Source of the DNA: Mimachlamys varia
Taxonomy: Eukaryota; Mollusca; Bivalvia; Pectinida; Pectinidae
Reading direction: 5' to 3'
Assembly (NCBI GenBank): GCA_947623455.1
Contig: OX392529.1
Location: 9,362,001 to 9,426,000 of the forward strand
DNA length: 64,000 bases
Of this stretch, positions 38,190-48,820 are shown in pieces. A program made the translations under genes and the position numbers. The stretch's first letter is position 1; each line of letters opens with the position of its first letter. The notes under the pieces are model-generated. The model was not told where the DNA came from, ran no database searches, and was given only the letters and a program-made list of their open reading frames with translations.

Positions 38190-38440
38190 GCCCAAGTGAG
38201 CGGCAGACAACACATCGACTTTGTAGAATACAGGCGGCATATGCCACATTAGCTATTCTGCTCATTGATCATCACGGAAAGACATAAACTGCTATCAAAT
38301 AAATGAACGCATCAGTCTACTCCGTTCTCCCAGCGCGATACCGAAATCCTCGCTCGTCTAGATCGCATCGAGGGGAAATATCATGATTAATTACTGTTTA
38401 AACCGTCAAACTGGGGTCTTTTATATTACATTATAACCCT
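38190..38440. promoter_or_regulatory. candidate regulatory island (less AT-rich, E-box and TAAT sites)
   Basis: GC-richer than its flanks, with CATATG E-boxes (CCATATGATG, GGCATATGCC), ATTAGC and GATTAATTACTG homeobox-type sites. Composition and motif density are the only evidence. Confidence 0.25.
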
Positions 38441-38863
38441 CACAGCAGGTAAGACAAGGGAACAGGTAGAGGGACGGCTTGGTAATACAATCCCGTTTTT
38501 TCCCTTGTGAAAACTGTTTTACTTTGTTCTTCGATAAGCATTCACAATGAAAGATTAAAACCAATTTCAATTACTTCCCTTAGTTACAACGGCCATCGCA
38601 TTTTCAACTCATATGGACGATCTTGTCTGGCAGTAAACTCTCGCGGGATTTCGGATCTCTATTTTCTATAGCATCACCTAATAGGAACGAATCCACTGCA
38701 CGAAACATGGTTGTTCAAATAAGAAACATAAAATATGGTGAATACTCATCAAATCGAGGTCACGAGCTCTCATGCTGGCACCATATGTACACTAATTGCC
38801 ACCGATATGGCCAACTTTGTTGGCTTAAACATCAGCAATGACGTGAAGTGAATAATCCTTTGG

Positions 38864-40287
38864 CGGGTATCAGTTGACAGGATTAGCTAATTTAGGTACC
38901 GTGGTCCTCTATTTAGGGTATAAGTAGACAGGCTCAGCTAATTTAGGTACCGTGGTCCTCTATGTCGGGTATTAGTAGACAGGATTAGCTAATTTAGGTA
39001 CCATGGTCCTCTATGTCGGATATAAGTAGACAGGCTCAGCTAATTTAGGTACCGTGGTCCTCTATGTCGGGTATAAGTAGACAGGCTCAGCTAATTTAGG
39101 TACCGTGGTCCTCTATGTCGGGTATTAGTAGACAGGCTCAGCTAATTTAGGTACCGTGGTCCTCTATGTCGGGTATAAGTAGACAGGCTCAGCTAATTTA
39201 GGTACCGTGGTCCTCTATGTCGGGTATAAGTAGACAGGCTTAGCTAATTTAGGCACCGTGTTCCTCTATGTCGGGTATAAGTAGACAGGCTTAGCTAATT
39301 TAGGTACCGTGTTCCTCTATGTCGGGTATAAGTAGACAGGCTTAGCTTATTTAGGTACCGTGTTCCTCTATGTCGGGTATAAGTAGACAGGCTTAGCTTA
39401 TTTAGGTACCGTGGTCCTCTATGGCGGTTATTAGTAGACAGGGTTAGCTAATTTAGGTACCATGGTCCTCTATGTCGGGTATAAGTAGACAGGCTTAGCT
39501 AATTGAGGTACCGTGGTCCTCTATGTCGGGTATAAGTAGACAGGCTTAGCTAATTGAGGTACCGTGGTCCTCTATGGCGGTTATTAGTAGACAGGCTCAG
39601 CTAATTGAGGTACCGTGGTCCTCTATGTCGGGTATAAGTAGACAGGCTTAGCTAATTGAGGTACCGTGGTCCTCTATGTCGGGTATAAGTAGACAGGCTT
39701 AGCTAATTGAGGTACCGTGGTCCTCTATGGCGGTTATTAGTAGACAGGCTTAGCTAATTGAGGTACCGTGGTCCTCTATGGCGGTTATTAGTAGACAGGC
39801 TTAGCTAAGTTAGGTACCGTGGTCCTCTATGGCGGTTATTAGTAGACAGGGTTAGCTAATTTAGGTACCATGGTCCTCTATGTCGGGTATAAGTAGACAG
39901 ACTTAGCTTATTTAGGTACCGTGGTCCTCTATGGCGGTTATTAGTAGACAGGGTTAGCTAATTTAGGTACCATGGTCCTCTATGTCGGGTATAAGTAGAC
40001 AGACTTAGCTTATTTAGGTACCGTGGTCCTCTATGGCGGTTATTAGTAGACAGGGTTAGCTAATTTAGGTACCATGGTCCTCTATGTCGGGTATAAGTAG
40101 ACAGGCTTAGCTTATTTAGGTACCGTGGTCCTCTATGGCGGTTATTAGTAGACAGGCTTAGCTAATTTAGGTACCGTGGTCCTCTATGGCGGTTATTAGT
40201 AGACAGGCTTAGCTTATTTAGGTACCGTGGTCCTCTATGGCGGTTATTAGTAGACAGGGTTAGCTAATTTAGGTAGCATGGCCCTCC
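38864..40287 (+). repeat. 51-bp minisatellite, about 28 copies
   Basis: The unit contains TTAGCTAATTTAGGTACCGT then GGTCCTCTATGTCGGGTATA and AGTAGACAGGC. Two unit types exist: GTCGGGTATAAG and GGCGGTTATTAG. Around 39836-40140 they alternate as a 102-bp dimer repeated about three times. All plus frames have stops although 51 is a multiple of 3, so non-coding. Confidence 0.96.
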
Positions 40288-40438
40288 ATCATAATACTAA
40301 GCATATATAGATACTTATTGACACTGAGTATGTTTATGTTTATATATTTACAGTCTACATAGATAGTCACTCGATAACCATTGTACTGCAAACTAGGGTT
40401 ATTTTCCAGTAAGTTTACTTGAGAACGTGCAAAATTTC

Positions 40439-40556
40439 TATGACGTCGACAACAATACATGTGGGCGGAGCTATGCAAATTATCCCGTTCGAATCACAAT
40501 TGTATGACGTCATCAACAATTGACATGGGCGGAGCTAGCTACGGCTTATGCAAACT
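40439..40556. promoter_or_regulatory. tandem motif cluster: CRE, E-box, GC box, octamer
   Basis: Two related blocks 64 bp apart. Block 1: TATGACGTCGACAACAAT, ACATGTGGGCGGAGC, TATGCAAATTA. Block 2: TATGACGTCATCAACAATTG, ACATGGGCGGAGC, TTATGCAAAC. Each therefore has a CRE or near-CRE, an ACATG element, a GGGCGGAGC GC box and an octamer-like ATGCAAAT/C in the same order. It looks like a duplicated promoter or enhancer module just beyond the 51-bp array; it might also be part of a repeat family. Confidence 0.45.
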
Positions 40557-40680
40557 TCATGCTGTTACATTTATTGAACTGTTTTCACGTTTGTAAGCTT
40601 TGAAATGAAATATATGTCTGCAGATGGGGCTAAATTGAACAGAAAACTTATGAACCATTTACAGGAAAATACTGTAAATA

Positions 40681-40837
40681 TAAGGATTAACCTTTGATTT
40701 TGTTTAGTTTATTAGATCATAAATCCAATGGAGCAGTCGGTAAATTTAACATAAACGCTTCGCGTTTACGCAATTTACCTCGTGCTCCATTGGATTTATG
40801 ATCTAATAAACTAAACAAAATCAAAGGTTAATCCTTA
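40681..40837. mobile_element. fold-back element, 55-bp perfect arms
   Basis: Left arm 40681-40735 (starts TAAGGATTAACC, ends AATGGAGCA) is the exact reverse complement of 40783-40837. The 47 bp between the arms continue the palindrome imperfectly, down to AAACGCTTCGCGTTT. The full 157 bp can form one long hairpin. Typical of a fold-back MITE; target duplication not resolved. Confidence 0.9.
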
Positions 40838-40844
40838 AATACAT

Positions 40845-42300
40845 GTTGCAACACAGTGGTATTTGGCTTTGATTCAAAGGACAAAAAAGACAATGAGTAA
40901 ACCAAACCCACCTCATTTTCACTACATGTATAAACCTCTGAAGAAAAAAGGTTGTATACGAAATGGTATTAAATACCTGCTTAAATATAAGACATAACAA
41001 AGAAAATCAAAGAAAAGCATCAGCATTTCATATTGAATAAGTATTTTGAAATCCAGTAAATAAATATACATGTATGTATATATATTATAATGATAACGAA
41101 GCCTGATTAGCTAAGTTATAAAGGATTAGGGTTGGGAATATACTGCAGGCCCTTTATAATCGACCCGGGGACATTAACCTCTCTGTTAAATATGTTCCTC
41201 AATAGTACATGTACCATTACTGTAAGAATACCAAACACAGTGTAAAAGAAAGAAAATATAAATTCACATATTTATAATGGTTTTTCATGCGTCATATAGG
41301 AAATGAGGGTACATATTGTACAACTGTATCATATAGTGTCAGCTTTGGCCCCCTAGCGCCCGAGCTTTAGAGGATCAGTTTTATTGTCCAGTATAGTACG
41401 ACGGCTGCCCGGGAAGCTGGATATTCTTATAACCAGGTCCTAAAATATTCATGATGTTTCCGAGCCACCCTCGTCAATACCGAACATGGTATATCACCCT
41501 GGTCTCTGTCGAGTGCTGTTTATCACTCGATTTTTAAAACCAAAAAGAAATTCGCAATATCGACATTTATTAACTTTATGCCAAAACTGCTACGGCATCG
41601 ATTTTGTTCCTAATGAAGATGAAATTGACATAAAATAGCATCTCTTAATATACATACAGCTGATGTGTTGAACTTCCCAACGCGATAAGATGTAAGTCCT
41701 GGCGTGACACACACTGTGTTTTTTCCTTTCATCTAAATCATATTTCACACCGATTCTATCTCTGGTCTCTAGGTATTTTTTCTAACTCTCTTGCATGCGC
41801 CTTTCGTTGTATTTCTACACCCGAAACGCCTCCATTATTTATAAACTTGCATGTTGAAGAGCTATTCAGGTTTTCCAAACTCTTGTGATTAAAGAGTGAG
41901 GAAAGTAAACACCTTCAATCAGAATAATGCATTACGTTTAAGCTTTTCTTTTCGCAGTGCTTAAATTCCACTAAGATATGTGTTTCTTTGAATCATAACA
42001 GTTGAGCATCAAAGGATAATCAAAGAGAAATTTGCCTTCGTAAATATAATTAGGAATACATCAAAGATGCTTTAAGGGCTAACACAGAGAAAGGGGAAAG
42101 TGCAAATATAAATAGATATTTATCATGATTTGACATATTGTATAGTAAGTGTATATAGCACAGAAATTTATTGAACAGCAATGGCACAAACAACGACTAT
42201 GAATGACTGTTTGAGGAGGGTTTCTGGACACAAACAATCAATGTAAAATGAGTATATGAAGAGTTTCATTGACACAATTAATTACTGCATATTGTGTAAA
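40845..42300. other. intergenic, nothing firm
   Basis: A GC-richer patch at 41340-41510 (containing CCCCCTAGCGCCCGAGC) has no coding signal. The rest is AT-rich. Confidence 0.45.
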
Positions 42301-42307
42301 CGTGCTT

Positions 42308-44558
42308 CATAAAGGCAAGAGGGTGTAAACAGGTAAAGGCGAGATGATGTAAACGTATTAGGAAAAGGCGAGAGAGTGTAAACGTGTAAGGTAAAGGCGA
42401 GATGATGTAAACGTGTTAGGTAAAGGCGAGAGGGTGTAAACGTGTGAGGTAAAGGCGAGAGGGTGTAAACGTGTGAGGTAAAGGCGAGAGGGTGTAAACG
42501 TGTTAGGTAAAGGCGAGAGAGTGTAAACGTGTTAGGTAAAGGCGAGAGGATGTAAACGTGTTAGGTAAAGGCGAGAGGGTGTCAACGTGTTAGGTAAAGG
42601 CGAGAGGGTGTAAACGTGTTAGGTAAAAGGGAGAGAGTGTAAACGTGTTAGGTAAAGGCGAGAGGGTGTAAACGTGTTAGGTAAAGGCGAGATGATGTAA
42701 ACGTGTTAGGTAAAGGCGAGAGGGTGTAAACGTGTTAGGTAAAGGCGAGAGAGTGTAAACGTGTTAGGTAAAGGTGAGAGAGTGTAAACGTGTTAGGTAA
42801 AGGTGAGATGATGTAAACGTGTTAGGTAAAGGCGAGAGGGTGTAAACGTGTTAGGTAAAGATGAGAGGGTGTAAACGTGTTAGGTAAAGGCGAGATGATG
42901 TAAACGTGTTAGTTAAAGGCGAGAGGGTGTAAACGTGTTAGGTAAAGGTGAGAGGGTGTAAACGTGTTAGGTAAAGGTGAGAGAGTGTAAACGTGTTAGG
43001 TAAAGGTGAGATGATGTAAACGTGTTAGGTAAAGGCGAGAGGGTGTAAACGTGTAAGGTAAAGGTGAGAGGGTGTAAACGTGTTAGGTAAAGATGAGAGG
43101 GTGTAAACGTGTTAGGTAAAGGTGAGAGGGTGTAAACGTGTTAGGTAAAGGTGAGAGGGTGTTAACGTGTTAGGTAAAGGCGAGAAAGTGTAAACGTGTT
43201 AGGTAAAGGCGAGATGATGTAAACGTGTTAGTTAAAGGCGAGAGGGTGTAAACGTGTTAGGTAAAGGTGAGAGGGTGTAAACGTGTTAGGTAAAGGCGAG
43301 AGGGTGTAAACGTGTTAGGTAAAGGTGAGAGAGTGTAAACGTGTTAGGTAAAGGCGAGAGGGTGTAAACGTGTTAGGTAAAGGCGAGAGGGTGTTAACGT
43401 GTTAGGTAAAGGTGAGAGGGTGTAAACGTGTAAGGTAAAGGTGAGAGGGTGTAAACGTGTTAGGTAAAGGTGAGAGGGTGTAAACGTGTTAGGTAAAGGT
43501 GAGAGGGTGTTAACGTGTTAGGTAAAGGTGAGAGAGTGTAAACGTGTGAGGTAAAGGGGAGAGAGTGTAAACGTGTTAGGTAAAGGTGAGAGAGTGGAAA
43601 CGTGTTTGGTAATGGCGAGAGAGTGTAAACGTGTTAGGTAAAGGCGACAGGGTGTAAACGTGTGAGGTAAAGGTAAGATAGTGTAAACGTGTTAGGTAAT
43701 GGCGAGAGAGTGTAAACGTGTTAGGTAAAGGCGAGAGAGTGTAAACGTGTTAGGTAAAGGCGAGAGGGTGTAAACGCGTAAGGTAAAGGCGAGATAGTGT
43801 AAACGTGTTAGGTAAAGGGGAGAGAGTGTAAACGTGTTAGGTAAAGGCGAAAGAGTGTAAACGTGTAAGGTAAAGGTGAGAGAGTGTAAACGTGTGAGGT
43901 AAAGGCGAGAGGGTGTAAACGCGTAAGGTAAAGGCGAGAGAGTGTAAACGTGTTAGGTAAAGGTGAGAGAGTGTAAACGTGTTAGGTAAAGGCGAGATGA
44001 TGTAAACGTGTTAGGTAAAGGCGAGAGGATGTAAAAGTGTTAGGTAAAGGCGAGATGATGTAAACGTGTTAGGTAAAGGCGAGATGATGTAAACGTGTTA
44101 GGTAAAGGCGAGAGGATGTAAACGTGTTAGGTAAAGGCGAGAGGATGTAAACGTGTTAGGTAAAGGCGAGAGGGTATAAACGTGTTAGGTAAAGGCGAGA
44201 GGATGTAAACGTGTTAGGTAAAGGCGAGAGGATGTAAAAGTGTTAGGTAAAGGCGAGATGATGTAAACGTGTTAGGTAAAGGCGAGATGATGTAAACGTG
44301 TTAGGTAAAGGCGAGAGGATGTAAACGTGTTAGGTAAAGGCGAGAGGATGTAAACGTGTTAGGTAAAGGCGAGAGGGTATAAACGTGTTAGGTAAAGGCG
44401 AGAGGATGTAAAAGTGTTAGGTAAAGGCGAGATGATGTAAACGTGTTAGGTAAAGGCGAGAGAATGTAAACGTGTTAGGTAAAGGTGAGATAGTGTAAAC
44501 ATGTTAGGTAAAGGCGAGAGGGTGTAAACGTCTTATGTAAATGCGAGAGGGTGTAAAC
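42308..44558 (+). repeat. 29-bp minisatellite, about 77 copies, purine-rich
   Basis: The unit contains GGTAAAGGCGAGAGGGTGTA then AACGTGTTA. Main variants: GGCGAG/GGTGAG, AGGGTG/AGAGTG/TGATG/GGATG. A GTAAAAGTGT variant marks block duplications of 203 bp (44031 to 44234) and 174 bp (44234 to 44408), i.e. seven and six units. Unrelated in sequence to the other 29-bp array. Confidence 0.97.
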
Positions 44559-44559
44559 C

Positions 44560-45775
44560 TTGTCAAACTAAGCTCGAATGTGCAAGGTCCAAATACAATC
44601 TGGCTCCTCTCTCTGTTCCTCTAATATCAAGTAATACGTATTACAGTTTATCTATCTATAAATGCATATTCGATAAATTTGTGAAAGTGTCATAATAATA
44701 CTTTCGGTGAACACATACATTTACAGCCGCGTATCGGTTAATACGTACATGTATACTGAAGCACATAGTAGAACCAAACAATAAAACATCGATATCTGAT
44801 ACCAGTTTTCATTTCATATGTGTACATGGTCAATTAAGTCCTTCCCAAAAATGCAAACAATTGAAAGAAGTGGACGAAAAACAGCTAAATAGCGTGTTTC
44901 CATATCATGTTTCAAGTCTTGTCCTCTTGTTAAAAAAATTGGTTAAATTTGTATTTTGTTTTAAATACCCTAAGCACATCTGAGAAATGTGTTTATTATT
45001 TCCACACTATACACAATGTATGATTATGTTGTTAGACCCTTTAACAAAATACCCAGGTTTCTTAACCTTTACCAACATACCAAACAAAAATTTTCAAATC
45101 AAACTAAAGCGCTATGTCACAGAAAACATTGATGAGTCTCAATATTAAATTATTGACCACAAAAGCCTGACTATTACCGACGTCACATTCTGACGAAGCA
45201 AATAGAAGCTTTCGTTTATCAAAATATATATTGAAATTAACATTAACATAACAAAAATCTGGGGCATTTTAAAGACTATTGATTTACTTAATCTACACTA
45301 CTATCCTTTAAAAGTTTTTTATCTTTATTTATGGCACATGTAAATGTCATATCTTATTTACAATGTAGGATAGGTATCAGCAGCAAGCGCTTTCCGTTAC
45401 ATATGCAGCAATCGTAAATTATCTCCCTTGTGATGAAATTGAAAAATAGCAATTTTGTTAAGTTTTGAATGAAATGTTACCACTGTTTACCAGTCATTAG
45501 CTATGAAAGTTTACCCATACCTAGGTAAATAGGGGTCTGTCAGTGTTGGAGAGTGTATGACAGGGGTGGCAATCATTGTTTGGTCACCAGTTACCAGCTG
45601 TTCTACTCTATAATACACAGAAAAGGAAGCATTGTGCGATTTATTGATTTCTGAATGATCATTTTTGGGCTTGATAAAAACATTGTCTTGAACATATGTA
45701 TTAACTGATAATAAATGTTTTCAAAAGTCGAGAAAAATGGATGAAATTACTTTTGGTGTTGTGTTGTCAAAATAT
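44560..45775. other. AT-rich intergenic, nothing recognised
   Basis: Contains AATTATCTCCCTT (45417-45429), the reverse of a motif common in mollusc genomes as I recall. No frames. Confidence 0.45.
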
Positions 45776-45779
45776 CAAA

Positions 45780-46345
45780 TCGAATTATGATCTGCCGAGG
45801 CTGTGAATGCGTGCACTGATGTGTTACAGTGTGGCGGAGGCAGGGCCAGACGGTTTCCTTAAATGTATGCTAACAGCTTGTTTGGCGTTAGAGAGCATTA
45901 GCAACAATTTCATCAGCCGAGGGACCAATTTATGCATTGACTAGTTATTACTTTAATCGGTTTGACAAGGCTCTCGATTCATTTGATTTTGAAAATTGGC
46001 ATTTTCTCAGATTTTGTGTAAATAGAACAGGTTTCTTGTCTTTTTAGTGGAAAGTCAACACTCGCTAGTAATTGAGTTGACAATACAAATTCGATAAGGG
46101 GGAAATAATAGCGCTATAATTATACCGCATTTGGTTGGCTGAATTCACGAGGATGTGTTAACCAAACATTTTCCAAGTACTTGGAGACAAAAGACGGATA
46201 GCTCATGTAATGTGACAAATATCGCGATTGAATTAGTTCTCGTAATTGCTAAAGGAAGGATTCCGTCCGCCATGTCAAATCTCGTTAAATCTCGCCGAGG
46301 CGAGATCGGCATTGTGTGGAGTTTCTAGTCCGTTCTGAAGAGATC
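45780..46345. promoter_or_regulatory. candidate conserved regulatory region
   Basis: A high-complexity, GC-richer island in AT-rich DNA. It has many TAAT/ATTA homeobox-type cores (ATAGCGCTATAATTATACCG, GAATTAGTTCTCGTAATTGC) and an 18-bp near-palindrome ATCTCGCCGAGGCGAGAT at 46289-46306. No coding frame. The style resembles developmental enhancers; no alignment could be done. Confidence 0.3.
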
Positions 46346-46349
46346 GCTA

Positions 46350-47080
46350 AATGCGGTATTTGCAACAACTTTACATGTGATGTTAAAAAGGGAAATAAAA
46401 AAGATTCGGTAATCTTGTTACAATCAAAAACGTATTCAACGAGAAATGAACCTACCCGTCCCCCTAACTATGGTTTGGCACATTGAAAAAAGAATTAAAG
46501 TCAATAACTCAAAGTGGGGAAAAGGTAAAATATAAAAAAGATACGGTGTTCCTTTTTTAACAAGTTATTTAAATTCATAAACCGAATCCCTCCTTCTCTC
46601 TTCTTTATGTTATCAGTCAACCCATCTCTCTTTCCTGAAATATACATGTACATACATTTGTACCTACATGTATATATATCGTTATGTTTGGAAGAGATAA
46701 TTTTGCATAGGAAATGTATATGGACTAACATGCAATTTTTATCTTTACTTTAGCAATAACCGTAACATCTATATGTTTAAAATCTGCATTGGTCTTCTAC
46801 TTGTTTGATAACTTTGGTAGAAATGTCATTTGTAAATTAACGAAAAGTGTTTTAACATACATATTCCTTCGACATGTGTAATTTTTGCGAAACGTGTATC
46901 GGTCAAAAAGGGACTAAGCACTCCTAAATATAAATACTGGATATGTTCCGCTTTTGCATTTTCTCGGAAGGCCTACGTATCCATTTACATTGCAGGTGGG
47001 TGATTTGTGGTATTATCACAAATGTAACATAACATAAAAGTGTTATGTACTGAAATGTCGACACCTACTCTCATTACCTC
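46350..47080. other. intergenic, nothing recognised
   Basis: AT-rich; the chance minus frame at 46501-46731 has no features. Confidence 0.45.
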
Positions 47081-47086
47081 CCTTAC

Positions 47087-47167
47087 CTGGAACGATTGAC
47101 ATACGACGCGCGCGTGACGCCCTGTTTCTCGTCTGGCCACGGGAGACGGCGGGTTTGTGAGGAAACC
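47087..47167 (-). other. candidate 81-bp exon of unknown gene
   Basis: On the minus strand a GC-rich, CpG-rich 81-bp block is preceded by TTGTTGGCAG and followed by TTCCAG|GTAAGG, a near-consensus donor. It is exactly 27 codons, and all three minus frames are open across it. One frame belongs to an open stretch at 47191-46985. The acceptor's pyrimidine tract is weak and the peptides match nothing I recognise. It could be an exon of an unseen gene, a non-coding exon, or a CpG-rich regulatory block. Confidence 0.3.
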
Positions 47168-47479
47168 CTGCCAACAATATACCTGAAACATACGGGTTCC
47201 ATTAACTCGCTCTATGACTTCACCCTCGTAAGCTTCATCAAGTTACGAAATATCAATTTCCGCAATTAATGTGATACCAGTATTTCTCCAAAGTCTCATT
47301 TAGCTATCCATGTAGGTGATATAAAACACGTTTATTTTTGTGTCAGATAGATTTTGTTGTCGTTAAAATGAATTTACCTTTAATAGGTATACTTTGTAGA
47401 GGTGGCAGAATCATTGATACAAATTGATGGCAACCCTTTTACTTTTCAATTTCACGGCAATTGCGCCTATTTAGGGAGA

Positions 47480-47790
47480 AAGAGGCCCCAACGAGAGCTT
47501 TAATAGTGAAATTACTGCTTGAATTGTTAGTAAAATATCACAGCCCGAGGTAAACCCCATCTGAAATGGACGTCGCAGGGGGTAAATCGGCGCTACCGGA
47601 ATAGGCCAATTGCGCACGCAGAGAGGTTTTGAACATGCGCAGCGGACCTTGAAAGTACCCGGGTTAGCAATTTATTGACGGGATAAATAACAATGGCGCA
47701 CGTGGAAGGATAAGAGAATTGCCGTTCCAAGGAATTACCCTGTCAATAGGGGCCACCCTGATTCTATTTGTAGCTAAGATTATAATAATC
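47480..47790. promoter_or_regulatory. candidate conserved regulatory region
   Basis: High-complexity, GC-richer sequence with CCAAT (GGCCAATTGCGCACGC), an NRF1-like ATGCGCAGC, ACCCGGGT and CACGTGG E-box elements. No stop-free frame of useful length. Could be an enhancer or a CpG promoter. Confidence 0.3.
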
Positions 47791-48039
47791 CTACTAACAA
47801 TATCATTTTATAATTGGTGAGACTTCTATTAAATGTCGGACGGTGTGGAGGGGAATAATGATCTAGTTTCCCTCATAGATGTCATTTATTAATTAGTGTC
47901 TGTTGTAGAAGTGATTGATATTAACTAGATAAATACAGCCAGTCATACTTATATCTTATATAGAGTGAGGGAAAGTCATAATACTAAAACAGTTTAGGAT
48001 TTAGCGAATCTAGTGATACGATAAGGAAATGACTGACAC

Positions 48040-48165
48040 ATCTCAACCCGGGGGTGGTATTTTTACTCAACCCGACGCATGTATTCTTACTTCAATCCGA
48101 GGGTTATATTTTTACTTCAACCTGAGGGTTATAGTTTTACTTCAACCTGAGGGTTAGACGTTCAA
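48040..48165 (+). repeat. four-copy degenerate tandem repeat, about 31 bp
   Basis: Units of TTTTACTTCAACCTGAGGGT type with variable ends (CAACCCGGGGG, CAACCCGACG, CAATCCGAGG, CAACCTGAGG). Confidence 0.65.
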
Positions 48166-48404
48166 TAACATCACCCCAGCGTAGGAGATTAAGTGTTTGA
48201 AACATACAATTAACACATTCTGAATTTGTTATCTGTGTTTTTATCCTGATTATCTACCGAACTATCCCTTATAAAGCTGATCGACGCGTCATAATCGTTC
48301 ACTTCGAAAGATTCCCTGAAGTTGTGATACGGCCCGAGGTGTGGTTACCTGAGTTGTCGATCCCGAGGGTCAGATAACCAAATTATCCCCGTGAAGGTCG
48401 GAAG

Positions 48405-48820
48405 ATTTACTGTTGCAGGGGTATTGTAGAAATTTCTATTAAGGATGTGGTAGAAATAATGTAATCATTGTTATTTAGGATGTGACAGGAATATTATAAT
48501 CACGCCTATTTAGGGTGTGGCATAGATAATGTAACGGTTTATATTAAGGATGTGGCAAGAATAGCATAATCATGTCTATTTAGGATGTGACAGGGGTATT
48601 GTAATAATTTCTTTTCAGGGTGTGACATACTGTAGATAATGTAATAATTTCTATTTAGGATGTGACATAGATAATGTAATCGTTTCTATTAATATATAGA
48701 TATATAATTATAATCAATCATATTTAATGTGTGATAGCAGTATTTTAATAATGTCTATCTAAGTTGTGGCATAGTTACTATAAGCATCCCTATTTATTGT
48801 GTGATAGGATAATTACACTC
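48405..48820 (+). repeat. diverged left flank of the 35-bp minisatellite
   Basis: About twelve units with the same period and register as the main array, each carrying an AGGATGTGACA/AGGGTGTGGCA-like start and ending in CTATTT, but only loosely similar to each other. The divergence drops abruptly at about 48821, where the homogenised array starts. Confidence 0.8.

Noticed and set aside
42308..44558. Telomere-like repeat (TTAGG within units)
   Set aside because: TTAGG appears only as part of a 29-bp unit; no (TTAGGG)n run, so not interstitial telomeric sequence.
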